A DNA stretch of 57,631 nt. Source: Acidobacteriota bacterium (lineage in GTDB: Bacteria; Acidobacteriota; Terriglobia; Terriglobales; Acidobacteriaceae). The stretch covers positions 1 to 57,631 of the forward strand of contig JAJXZL010000037.1 in the NCBI GenBank assembly GCA_021780075.1, given 5' to 3'. Numbering within the stretch: the first letter of the stretch is position 1; the number at the start of each line of letters is the position of its first letter. Of the stretch, positions 24,647-32,588 are shown piece after piece. Under the pieces are notes generated by a model that saw only the letters and a list, made by a program, of their open reading frames with translations, had not been told where the DNA came from and made no database searches. The position numbers and the translations under genes were made by a program.

Positions 24647-25368
24647 AGGGCCGGCAGCAGTTCGCGCAGCAGCAGAAATCCAGCGACGCCGAGGAAGAAC
24701 ACCAGCGCCATGCGGATGCCGGGTTCGCGGTTGACCTCGGGCACCAGGTCGCTGGCGCCCACGTAGAGCGCGACGCCCGCTGAGACGGGCAGGCCATAGG
24801 ACATCCAGTGCGGAGCAAGCTCAATGACGAGCACGCCGGCAAGGGTGGCCGCCGCAAGCGCAACTGCGGAGTAAAACGCGGCTTGGCGACTGCGTCCGCT
24901 GGCCAGCATCACAGACGCCATGGTGAACCCTTCGGGCGCTTTGTGCAGGAAGATGGCGAGAAAGATGAGCCAGCCAAGGGTGCTGCTGACCACAAAGCCG
25001 GAGCCAATGGCAACGCCGTCAAAGAGAGCATGCACGCTGAGCCCGCCGAGTACCGAATACCCGGTGCGCTTTGATACGAACTCGCCGAGGTGCGTCTCTT
25101 CGCCATAGTGGAAGTGGGCAACGATGGTGTGTTCCAGCAGGTGCACCACGCAGTAGCCCGCCATGATGAGGATGGGCCCGATGCGCGGGCTGAGGCGCAG
25201 GCTCTCCGGCGTCATTTCGAGCAGGGCGGTGGCGAGCAGAAAGCCCGCGCCCAGGGCGACGAAGTAGCGCAGGTAGCGCTCCACTCCGCGGGCGCGGACC
25301 AGCACAAGACCGCCGGCGACATCGGCCAGCGCGGCCAGCAACCCGAGCATGATGGAGAGCCTGAGCAT
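24643..25368 (-). CDS. ZIP-family metal transporter
   Basis: The 241-residue membrane protein has about eight helices and the ZIP metal-binding signature in two helices: HALFDGVAIGSG (helix 4) and FLHKAPEG (helix 5). It should import or move zinc or another divalent cation. The histidine-rich loop HTIVAHFHYGEETH (about 79-92) is a likely metal-sensing or metal-binding segment. It starts 6 nt after the ychF stop and must be co-transcribed with it. The stop codons of this gene and the GT9 gene overlap. Confidence 0.88.
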   Translation of the reverse strand: MLRLSIMLGLLAALADVAGGLVLVRARGVERYLRYFVALGAGFLLATALLEMTPESLRLSPRIGPILIMAGYCVVHLLEHTIVAHFHYGEETHLGEFVSKRTGYSVLGGLSVHALFDGVAIGSGFVVSSTLGWLIFLAIFLHKAPEGFTMASVMLASGRSRQAAFYSAVALAAATLAGVLVIELAPHWMSYGLPVSAGVALYVGASDLVPEVNREPGIRMALVFFLGVAGFLLLRELLPAL

Positions 25369-25374
25369 CCGCCG

Positions 25375-26460
25375 CTATCCGCTGTGCCTGATGTGCATGA
25401 CGTCGCCGTCCTGCGCGATGTATTCTTTGCCTTCAAGGCGCAAGGTGCCCTGAGCGCGCGCCGCAGCCTCACTGCCCGCGGCGAGCAGGGCGTCCCAGCG
25501 GATGGTTTCGGCGCGGATGAAGTGGTGCTCCAGGTCGGAGTGGATGGCTCCGGCGGCCTGTGGAGCCTTTGATCCGGCAGGCACCGTCCATGCGCGGCAC
25601 TCGTCCTCGCCGGCGGTGAAGAAGCTTATGAGCCCGAGCAGCTCGTAGCTCTTGCGGATGAGGCGTACGAGGCCGCTCTCATGGAGCCCGTAGCTGGAGA
25701 GGAATTCGGCGGCTTCTGCTTCGTCCATTTCGGCCAACTCCGCCTCAACCTTGCCGCAGATGGCGGTGGCTCCGGCGTTGGGACGGTGGGCGACTTCGTC
25801 GAGTTTGAAGCGGCTCACAGCGGAGTCGAGGTCGTCGCCGAGCGTGGAACTTTCGCTGATGTTAACTACATACAGAACAGGCTTTTGCGACAGGAACATG
25901 AAGCCCTTGATGAGCTTCTTTTCCTCGGGAGTCATCTCCAGTTCGCGTAGCGGCTGCTCTTTTTCCAAGGCTTCTTTTGAGCGCAGAAGCAGGGCTTGCT
26001 CGCGTTCCAGTTCGCCAGTGCGACCTTTTTTCAGGTCTTTTTCAACGCGCTCAAGGCGCTTTTCGACCTGGGTCAGGTCGCTGATCATCAGGTCGAATTC
26101 GACGTTCTTGATGTCGCGCAAGGGGTCGATGGGGCCGACGTGGGGAATGGACTCATCCTCAAAAGCGCGCAGGACGTGAATGAGCGCGTCCACATTGCGC
26201 AGGCTGGTGAGGAAGGCGGTTTCTTTCAGTGCCTCCTGCCCGATGGCGGCCACGTCCACGTATTCCACGGTGGCGTAGGTGGTCTTCTTGGGCGAGTAGA
26301 GGGCGGAAAGCTTGTCCAGGCGCTCGTCGGGCACGCGGGCCACGCCAATGTGCGCCTCGCGCGGGTTGGAGTAGCCACGCTCTTCCAGTTTTGCCTTGGT
26401 CAGAATCTTGAACAGCGATGTCTTGCCCACCTGCGGCAGGCCGATAATGCCAGTTTTCAT
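25375..26460 (-). CDS. ychF: Redox-regulated ATPase YchF (Obg-family)
   Basis: The 361-residue protein is a cytoplasmic P-loop NTPase that associates with ribosomes. It has Walker A GLPQVGKTSLF (about 7-17), a switch II region VEYVDVAAIG, VDALIHVLRAFED, a coiled-coil insert (about 130-175), and a C-terminal TGS domain (about 280-361) with FTAGEDECRAW and DLEHHFIRAE. The NKxD base-specificity motif is altered to VNISE, matching YchF preference for ATP. The ATG is 24 codons from any other start and lies in the typical MKTGIIGLP position. Confidence 0.95.
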   Translation of the reverse strand: MKTGIIGLPQVGKTSLFKILTKAKLEERGYSNPREAHIGVARVPDERLDKLSALYSPKKTTYATVEYVDVAAIGQEALKETAFLTSLRNVDALIHVLRAFEDESIPHVGPIDPLRDIKNVEFDLMISDLTQVEKRLERVEKDLKKGRTGELEREQALLLRSKEALEKEQPLRELEMTPEEKKLIKGFMFLSQKPVLYVVNISESSTLGDDLDSAVSRFKLDEVAHRPNAGATAICGKVEAELAEMDEAEAAEFLSSYGLHESGLVRLIRKSYELLGLISFFTAGEDECRAWTVPAGSKAPQAAGAIHSDLEHHFIRAETIRWDALLAAGSEAAARAQGTLRLEGKEYIAQDGDVMHIRHSG

Positions 26461-26731
26461 GTACGTTCCGTCGTGGTCCTGACAGGATGAACAGCGCGAA
26501 AGGACCTCTTCGATGATACAGGAAGCGCGCTGGCGGCATTGAAGGTTGTTCGGCGGCAGGCGCGGCGGTCACAGGCAATTCGCGTCGGCCGTGAGGCTGT
26601 GGAATTCACGCGTTTTCAAAATGATTTTCTTCCGGCGTTGACTAAACCACGATGGGGCCGCCGCTATTCTACGCAGGCTGCTCGCATTAGACACGGAGCG
26701 AACAGACTCCTATTCCCCATCGGAGAAATGG

Positions 26732-28666
26732 ATGCAATCGAATCCCATTCAATCCATCGGCTTCAAGTGCGGTGCGGCAATTCTTGCTGCTCTGCAAGTG
26801 TTTGCGGGACTTCCAGTTTCCGCATTCGCGCAGGAACGCGACAATACAGCAGATCTGCAGACACGCACCCCAATCAAGCACGTGATTGTGATCATCGGCG
26901 AAAACCGCACCTTCGACCACGTTTTTGCGACCTACAAGCCGGTGGGAGAGCAGAAGGTGGACAATCTGCTTTCCAAGGGCATTGTTCGCGCAGATGGCAG
27001 TGCGGGGCCGAACTATTGGATGGCGACGCAGAATGAGGCTCTGGATAACTCGACCTACGAAATCAGCCCGGAGATTATGGGAGCGTACAGCGTTCTGCCT
27101 CCGCCGCTGGCAGGTGGACCGACGACCCCGTATTTTTCGTCACTGGCGATGGCGAAGGCTTTCGAGACCGGATTGCCGAACGATCAGTACTACACGTACA
27201 TGACAACCGGAGGCACGGGTCTGCCGGGCGGCGCGATCGATACGCGCATCCCGAACGCCACGTCTCTCCCCTCCGGCCCGTTCCAGATTACGCCGGGCAT
27301 TCCTTACGATGCATATGCGGCAAGCCCGGTGCATCGCTACTACCAGATGCAGCAGCAACTGGACTGCAACGCGAATTACGCGACTGCGTCCAATCCGAGC
27401 GGTTGCAAGGCTGACCTGTTTCCGTGGGTGGAAACAACCATTGGCGCGGGGTCGAATGGCAAGCCGCAGCCTGCGGGCTTCAATGACATGAGCACGCGCG
27501 AAGGCTCGACTGCCATGGGCTTCTATAACGTGCAGCAGGGAGACGCGCCGTATCTGAAGTACCTGGCAGACAACTACGCGATGAGCGATAACTATCACCA
27601 GGCGGCAGTGGGCGGCACGGGCCTGAACCACATCGAGCTGGGCACCGGCGACTCCATGTGGTACAGCGATGGCAAGGGCAATCCGGCGACGCCTCCGGCC
27701 AACGAAATCGAGAACCCCAACCCGCAGGCCGGCACCAACAACTACTACACGCAGGACGGTTACAGCGGTGGAACGTACAGCGCTTGCGCCGATGCCTCCC
27801 AGCCCGGCGTTGGCGCCGTGCTGACTTACCTTGCCAGCCTTCCGAACAAGGTTAAGCCGAATTGCGAGGCGGGGCACTACTATCTGCTGAACAATTACAA
27901 CCCCGGCTACCTGGGTGACGGAACCGTGGATACGACGGACAAATACACGATTCCCCCCACGACCGTGCGCTCGATTGGCGATGGGCTGATGGAGAAGAAT
28001 ATCTCCTTCAAGTACTACGGCGATCAGTGGAATCTGTACAAGAACGATCCCTTCTACAAGAACCCTGCCAATCTCTACTGCAACATCTGCAACTTCCTGC
28101 AGTACACGACGTCCATCATGACCAATCCGGCGTTGCGCAACGCGCACATCGCCGACACGGTTGATCTGTATGCGGATATCCAGAACGGAACGCTGCCTGC
28201 GGTGTCGTTTGCAAAGCCGAGCGGCATTGTGGACGGCCACCCGGCGTCGTCGAAGCTGGACCTGTTTGAAGGCTTCGTGAAGAAAATTGTGGATGAAGTG
28301 AAGGCCAACCCGAAGCTGTGGGAGAGCACGGCCATCCTGGTGACCTTTGACGAGGGCGGCGGCTACTACGACTCAGGATACGTGCAGCCGGTTGACTACT
28401 TCGGCGACGGCACGCGCGTTCCGATGATCGTGATTTCAGCGCACACACGTCAGGGCCACATCTCGCACACCTACTCGGACCACGTTTCGATTCTCAAGTT
28501 CATTGAGCGGAACTGGGATCTGAAGCCTCTGACGGATCGCAGCCGCGACAACCTGCCCAATCCGCAAACGAGCGAAGCAAGCCCCTATGTTCCGGTGAAT
28601 GGTCCAGCGATTGGGGATTTGTTTGACTTGTTTGAGTTCGGCAGCGGGAACGAAGTCGGACGTTAA
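26732..28666 (+). CDS. Secreted phosphoesterase (phospholipase C / acid phosphatase AcpA type)
   Basis: The 644-residue precursor has a signal peptide ending near AFAQE, then the PF04185 phosphoesterase domain starting HVIVIIGENRTFDHVF (E57, N58, T60, D62). Later blocks include GTGLNHIELGTGDS, VTFDEGGGYYD near the metal site and TYSDHVSILKFIERNW at the C-terminal end. Relatives hydrolyse phosphatidylcholine or release phosphate from organic esters in the periplasm or outside. The ATG has CGGAG 6 nt upstream. It is single and is followed by a strong terminator. Confidence 0.88.
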   Translation: MQSNPIQSIGFKCGAAILAALQVFAGLPVSAFAQERDNTADLQTRTPIKHVIVIIGENRTFDHVFATYKPVGEQKVDNLLSKGIVRADGSAGPNYWMATQNEALDNSTYEISPEIMGAYSVLPPPLAGGPTTPYFSSLAMAKAFETGLPNDQYYTYMTTGGTGLPGGAIDTRIPNATSLPSGPFQITPGIPYDAYAASPVHRYYQMQQQLDCNANYATASNPSGCKADLFPWVETTIGAGSNGKPQPAGFNDMSTREGSTAMGFYNVQQGDAPYLKYLADNYAMSDNYHQAAVGGTGLNHIELGTGDSMWYSDGKGNPATPPANEIENPNPQAGTNNYYTQDGYSGGTYSACADASQPGVGAVLTYLASLPNKVKPNCEAGHYYLLNNYNPGYLGDGTVDTTDKYTIPPTTVRSIGDGLMEKNISFKYYGDQWNLYKNDPFYKNPANLYCNICNFLQYTTSIMTNPALRNAHIADTVDLYADIQNGTLPAVSFAKPSGIVDGHPASSKLDLFEGFVKKIVDEVKANPKLWESTAILVTFDEGGGYYDSGYVQPVDYFGDGTRVPMIVISAHTRQGHISHTYSDHVSILKFIERNWDLKPLTDRSRDNLPNPQTSEASPYVPVNGPAIGDLFDLFEFGSGNEVGR

Positions 28667-28713
28667 ACGCTCTGAACTGAACTGAGAGTTCCCGGCTTAA
28701 CAGCGGGAGCGAG

Positions 28714-28750
28714 GCGGCCTTTCCGAGAACCGGGAAGGCCGCTCTTTTTG
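28714..28750 (+). terminator. Intrinsic terminator after the phosphoesterase gene
   Basis: An 11-bp stem with one G:T pair (28714-28724 with 28732-28742) around a 7-nt loop is followed by TCTTTTTG. Confidence 0.8.
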
Positions 28751-28787
28751 CGTGGGGAGAAGCGGTGCAGAGGCAGCCGAATGCGCG

Positions 28788-29279
28788 CTAGGCGCGCGCT
28801 GTTTCAGCCCGGGCGACGAGAGCGACGGTTGCGAGGCCGATAAGCAGGATGGCTTCCTCGACATGCTCGCTGCGGTTGTGGAGCTGGTTGAAGTGGATGC
28901 GGTATGCGCTGGACGCAGGGACCGCGTTAATGGCGCCGCCGGCGGCGATGCGGTCGCGCTCCATGGCGGGAATGATGCCGTATTGCGAGTAGACGGTGAG
29001 TGCCAGCATGAGCACGACGAGGATCATGGGCGCCAGGACGGCGCGCGGCTTGTAGATGCCCCAGGCGGGAGCCAGGGCCAGCAGGGCGAGAAGAACGAGA
29101 CCCGAGACCATGCCCATTCCATGCAGAATCCGCAGCAACTGGCCGACGATGGTTCCCGCGGTGTGCGTGTCCGGCTGGAGCGTGCCAAATGTGATGGCGG
29201 CGACGACGGGGAAGAAGATTTCAGCACCCAGCCAGACAATGAGGGCAAGGTAGAGCAGTGTGCGGAGCAGGGTCTTCAT
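28788..29279 (-). CDS. DUF4149-type membrane protein
   Basis: The 163-residue protein has four predicted transmembrane helices (about 7-30, 43-70, 78-98, 140-160). The layout resembles DUF4149/TMEM205-like proteins, with a long loop around GIIPAMERDRIAAGG and the HFNQLHNRSEHVEE segment before the last helix. The function of the family is not established. It starts 72 nt after the htpX stop on the same strand, with a hairpin between them, so it may be transcribed separately. Confidence 0.6.
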   Translation of the reverse strand: MKTLLRTLLYLALIVWLGAEIFFPVVAAITFGTLQPDTHTAGTIVGQLLRILHGMGMVSGLVLLALLALAPAWGIYKPRAVLAPMILVVLMLALTVYSQYGIIPAMERDRIAAGGAINAVPASSAYRIHFNQLHNRSEHVEEAILLIGLATVALVARAETARA

Positions 29280-29312
29280 GGCAGAAGGATACAGGCAACC
29301 GCAGAAAGGGAA

Positions 29313-29342
29313 CAGGGGACGACGGATGATCCATGTCCCCTG
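29313..29342 (-). terminator. Hairpin after htpX
   Basis: CAGGGGAC (29313-29320) pairs with GTCCCCTG (29335-29342). On the minus strand it comes 9 nt after the htpX stop and is followed by TTCCCTTT, so it probably reduces readthrough into the DUF4149 gene. Confidence 0.5.
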
Positions 29343-29351
29343 ACGCTCCTG

Positions 29352-30221
29352 TTACTGGATGCTGCCATGCACGGACGGCCTGCCGATGAGGCGTTCGATG
29401 CGCTTCTGGATGGGCGGGTGGGTGCTGAACAGGCTGGCGAAGGTTTCGCCTGAGAGCAGCGGCTGCACGATGAAGAGATGCGCCGAGGTGGGCGAGGCAA
29501 CGAGCGGCATGCGGCGGCTGGTGTCGGAAATTTTTTCAAGCGCACTGGCCAGCGCATAGGGGTTGCCGGTGAGGTGGGCGCCGCTTGCGTCGGCCTCGTA
29601 CTCGCGGGTGCGCGAGACCCAAAGCTGAATGAGCATGGCGGCAAGGGGAGCGAGCAGCAGCATGAGCAGCGCGCCCAGACCGCCGCCCTCACGGTCGCGA
29701 CGGTCGCCACCCCCCATGCCGCCGAGGGCGCCAAACCAGAAGGCCATGCGCGCAAGGATTGTGATGGCTCCCGCGAGCGTGGCGGCAATGGAGCTGGTGA
29801 GGATGTCGCGGTTGCGCACATGCCCTAGCTCATGGGCCAGCACGCCTTCCAGTTCGTCATCGGTCAGCAGACCGAGAATGCCGTGCGTGACAGCGACGGA
29901 GGCATGCTGCGGATTGCGGCCCGTGGCGAAGGCATTGGGCGAGTCGGTGGGGATGACGTAGATCTTCGGCATGGGGATGCCGGCGCGGCCTGTCAGGCGT
30001 TCGACGACCTGATAGGCGCGGGGCAACTGCTCGCGGGTGACGGGCTGCGCACCGTACATGGCCAGCGCAATCTTGTCGGAGTAGAAGTAGCTGAAGAAGT
30101 TTGTAGCCGCGGCGATGGCAAAGGCTATCAGCGCGCCGTTGGTTCCGCCGAGGTATTCCCCGGCCAGCACCAGCAGCAATGTGAGGGCTGTAAGCAGAAA
30201 CGTGGTCTTGATGGCGTTCAT
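29352..30221 (-). CDS. htpX: Membrane zinc metalloprotease HtpX (M48)
   Basis: The 289-residue protein degrades misfolded membrane proteins. It has two N-terminal helices, then the catalytic HELGH at 130-134, two further hydrophobic segments around 140-215, and the third zinc ligand in REYEADASGA. The glycine/aspartate stretch GGMGGGDRRDREGGG lies between helices 3 and 4. The ATG at 30221 has GGGAG upstream and gives the usual N-terminus (MNAIKTTFLL). An 18-codon open extension upstream is probably untranslated. Confidence 0.94.
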   Translation of the reverse strand: MNAIKTTFLLTALTLLLVLAGEYLGGTNGALIAFAIAAATNFFSYFYSDKIALAMYGAQPVTREQLPRAYQVVERLTGRAGIPMPKIYVIPTDSPNAFATGRNPQHASVAVTHGILGLLTDDELEGVLAHELGHVRNRDILTSSIAATLAGAITILARMAFWFGALGGMGGGDRRDREGGGLGALLMLLLAPLAAMLIQLWVSRTREYEADASGAHLTGNPYALASALEKISDTSRRMPLVASPTSAHLFIVQPLLSGETFASLFSTHPPIQKRIERLIGRPSVHGSIQ

Positions 30222-30394
30222 CAGGTTGCTCCCAGCCGCCGACCCGCTGCCAGTTCGTCCGGCGCGGCTCCTCATCCATGCGGCCCAGCAAACGCACAGG
30301 CGGCCGTTTGATTGGACGTCCGGGTAGACCGTTAGGATGCAGAGCGACGCGCGGAGTACGCCGGCACCCCTGGCGAGGTGCCGGCGCCTGGTGG

Positions 30395-31657
30395 CTAGGA
30401 GTTCTTCTTCAGCGCCCGCTTCAGGACCGTTTCCAGTGCAGCCTTGGCTTCGGCGTACTCTTCAGGCTTGATCTTGCCGGACAGCTTTTCGCTTTCGAGA
30501 GCGAACAGCTCGTCCTTCAATGCGTTGAGCAGAGCTGTATTCTTTGCTGCCGGAGATGCCGGTATGGGCGCAGCGGCAAAGCCGGGCTGATAGGCAGCGC
30601 CTGCGGTGGGTGCGCCTGCGGGCTTGCGCAGCAGGAAGGCCGCGGCTGCAGCCAGCAGAAGCGCCAGGGCGCCGAGAATCCACCACTTGTATTTGCTGAG
30701 CGGGTCGGGCGTGTTGATGGGTTCGCCGATGCCACCGCCGGGCGTGCCCTGCTGGGGCTGGCCACCCGCGTCGCCGGGCTGCGCGCCGCCCTGCGCCTGG
30801 CGCGGCATGGACCCGGTCCCGGAAACGGTGAACTCCAGCGCCTGGCCTGGGGTTATGTTCTTGGCTACGAGGGTCTGGACGTTTGGATCCTCAGGCACGG
30901 ACTGGAAAACCGATCCTGAGCCTGCCTTGAAGAGCATGCTCTTGGGCAGGAGAACGCCGATATTCTGCGCAGGGAGAGCCAGTCGCGGGTGAAAGGTGAA
31001 ACTTCCGCTGCCGTAAGGGACCGTGTATTCGATCTGGAAGAGCGTATCCTTCTCGCCCTCGTCCGGCTGGATGGGGAAGTTGAAGGCATACTGGCCTTTC
31101 GCTCCAGCGGGTTCCAGCTTGACGCTGGTGGGCAGGCCGGTGGGGCGCTGGGCGGCAACGCCGGCGACGACGGCCTCGGGCGGCAGCGAGATCTGGAAGG
31201 TGCGGGGGCTCCACTCGGTGCGGGGTGGCGAGCTGGTGTTGTGGACGAAGTAGCGCTCAGTCACGCGGAGTTGGCCGTTGTCGGTTTCCACTTCGATCAC
31301 GTCGGCTTCGATGGAGACGCCCTCGACTTTTGCCGCCACGTCGTAGACGGGGATGTCGCCGGGCCCACCGCCCTGGGGAGCGGCGATAAAGTAGCCCGCG
31401 CCCTGATGCGTCACGCGTACCAGATAAGGTCCGCTGCCGGGCGTATTTATCGAATAGCGGCCCTGCGCATCGGTGGTGGCATGGGCCACTTCTGCCATGC
31501 CGGCCTGCACGTCAACCAACACAACGGAATCGCCCGCGGCTGGTTTGCCAGAGGTCTTGTTTGTTACGGTTCCGGTGATTTGTGCGGCCTGCGCCAACGC
31601 GCCCGCTAAAAAGATGCAGGAAGCTGCGGTGTGGAAGAGAAGCTTGGTTGCTTTCAT
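30395..31657 (-). CDS. Single-pass membrane protein with carboxypeptidase-regulatory-like domain and CcmI-like tail
   Basis: The 420-residue precursor has a signal peptide (ends near AQAAQ), a CarboxypepD_reg-like beta-sandwich (about 26-105), a second beta-rich periplasmic domain (about 110-270), a proline/glycine linker, one transmembrane helix (about 325-345) and a cytoplasmic tail of about 70 residues. The tail ends in a helix-turn-helix with DELFALESEKLSGK and EEYAEAKAALETVL. That pattern matches the coiled coil of the small CcmI-like protein encoded next to it. It is the last gene of the ccm cluster on this strand, 148 nt past the CcmI-like gene. A role in cytochrome c maturation is inferred from position and tail. 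Confidence 0.6.
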   Translation of the reverse strand: MKATKLLFHTAASCIFLAGALAQAAQITGTVTNKTSGKPAAGDSVVLVDVQAGMAEVAHATTDAQGRYSINTPGSGPYLVRVTHQGAGYFIAAPQGGGPGDIPVYDVAAKVEGVSIEADVIEVETDNGQLRVTERYFVHNTSSPPRTEWSPRTFQISLPPEAVVAGVAAQRPTGLPTSVKLEPAGAKGQYAFNFPIQPDEGEKDTLFQIEYTVPYGSGSFTFHPRLALPAQNIGVLLPKSMLFKAGSGSVFQSVPEDPNVQTLVAKNITPGQALEFTVSGTGSMPRQAQGGAQPGDAGGQPQQGTPGGGIGEPINTPDPLSKYKWWILGALALLLAAAAAFLLRKPAGAPTAGAAYQPGFAAAPIPASPAAKNTALLNALKDELFALESEKLSGKIKPEEYAEAKAALETVLKRALKKNS

Positions 31658-31805
31658 GATTTTGAAGAAGTCCTATCCGTGTGTTCGGTTTGAATTTGTT
31701 CGGTGAGCGGAAAGCAAATACTGTTCATGCGACTCCGGTCGCCGAGGCGACTTCCGCTCAGGCTGACAGCATTTCGAGGATCGAGGCAAAGTCTGCATTC
31801 CGCTC

Positions 31806-32084
31806 TCAGGCCTGCTGCAGGTGTTCGATTTCCGCCAGCAACTGGGCCGCTTCGTTCTCCAGCAGCGTCCGCTGCTCGGCAAAGTCCTCTTCAGGATATT
31901 TGCCGGCGCGGTACTCAAAGTTGAGGTCGCGCAGGTTTTCGTAGAGCTGCTCCTTGCGCTCCAGGAGGTAATCGAGGCGGGTCTTCTGGCGCTGGCTGGC
32001 AAAGACATTTTCCGGCCAGAAGGTGTAGATTCCGAGCGCCAAGGCCAGCATGACGCCAGCAATAAATCCTTGCATTTCAGTCAT
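31806..32084 (-). CDS. Short CcmI-like protein (membrane anchor plus coiled coil)
   Basis: The 92-residue protein has one N-terminal helix (about 6-24), then a charged coiled coil with LYENLRDLNFEYRAGKY and EEDFAEQRTLLENEAAQLL. The LRDLxFEYxxGK pattern is typical of the CcmI cytoplasmic loop in cytochrome c maturation. The periplasmic TPR part of CcmI is missing. Gene order, with ccmF and ccmH immediately upstream (gap 3 nt, GGAGG site inside the ccmH end), supports the assignment. Confidence 0.65.
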   Translation of the reverse strand: MTEMQGFIAGVMLALALGIYTFWPENVFASQRQKTRLDYLLERKEQLYENLRDLNFEYRAGKYPEEDFAEQRTLLENEAAQLLAEIEHLQQA

Positions 32085-32087
32085 ACG

Positions 32088-32588
32088 TCAAAAGCCTCCG
32101 TCGTTGTCCGCGCCGGTTTCCCGCCTGATTTTTTCGCGTAAGGCATCCATGGCCGGGTTGGGCGCCTGCGCGGCAACCTTTGCTTTGCCCACGGACCACT
32201 GCCGCACGAGCAGGATGGTGCCCAGCAACGCTGCCGCAAAGACTGCGAATGGCGCAATCCATGCGACAAGGTCGAATCCATGCGTACGCGGTGCGGCCAG
32301 CGCCGTGGCGCCGTACTTTGCCGCGAAACTGGCGAGGATCTGGTCGTCGCTGTCCCCCGCTGCGATGGCTGCGCTGAGTTCGTTGCGTTCACGGCCGGAC
32401 TCGGTGCAGCCCACGTGGTTGCACTCTCCCAGCAACTGCGCGCAGCCGCAGGTACACATGAGCCGGTGTCCCAGGTCGTTAAAGCGGGAGCTTGCATTGC
32501 TGGCGCCCATGGAGAAGCACACTGCAATGGCCAGCGCCAACGCTTGCGCGCCCTTGATCCAGAAGGTAATGCGAGAGGCTGCGCGCAT
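32088..32588 (-). CDS. ccmH: Cytochrome c maturation protein CcmH
   Basis: The 166-residue precursor has a signal segment (about 10-32), a small periplasmic helical domain with a cysteine cluster, and one C-terminal transmembrane helix (about 107-130). CcmH reduces or presents apocytochrome CXXCH for heme attachment. The usual LRCxxC is replaced by LMCTCGC (cysteines 45, 47 and 49), with two more at 56 and 61. This five-cysteine form is unlike the E. coli protein. Its ATG overlaps the ccmF stop as TGATG, so the two are translationally coupled. Confidence 0.85.
   Translation of the reverse strand: MRAASRITFWIKGAQALALAIAVCFSMGASNASSRFNDLGHRLMCTCGCAQLLGECNHVGCTESGRERNELSAAIAAGDSDDQILASFAAKYGATALAAPRTHGFDLVAWIAPFAVFAAALLGTILLVRQWSVGKAKVAAQAPNPAMDALREKIRRETGADNDGGF

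Noticed and set aside
26638..26670. TTGACT plus TATTCT as a promoter for the phosphoesterase gene
   Set aside because: The spacer is 21 nt, too long for a normal sigma-70 promoter.
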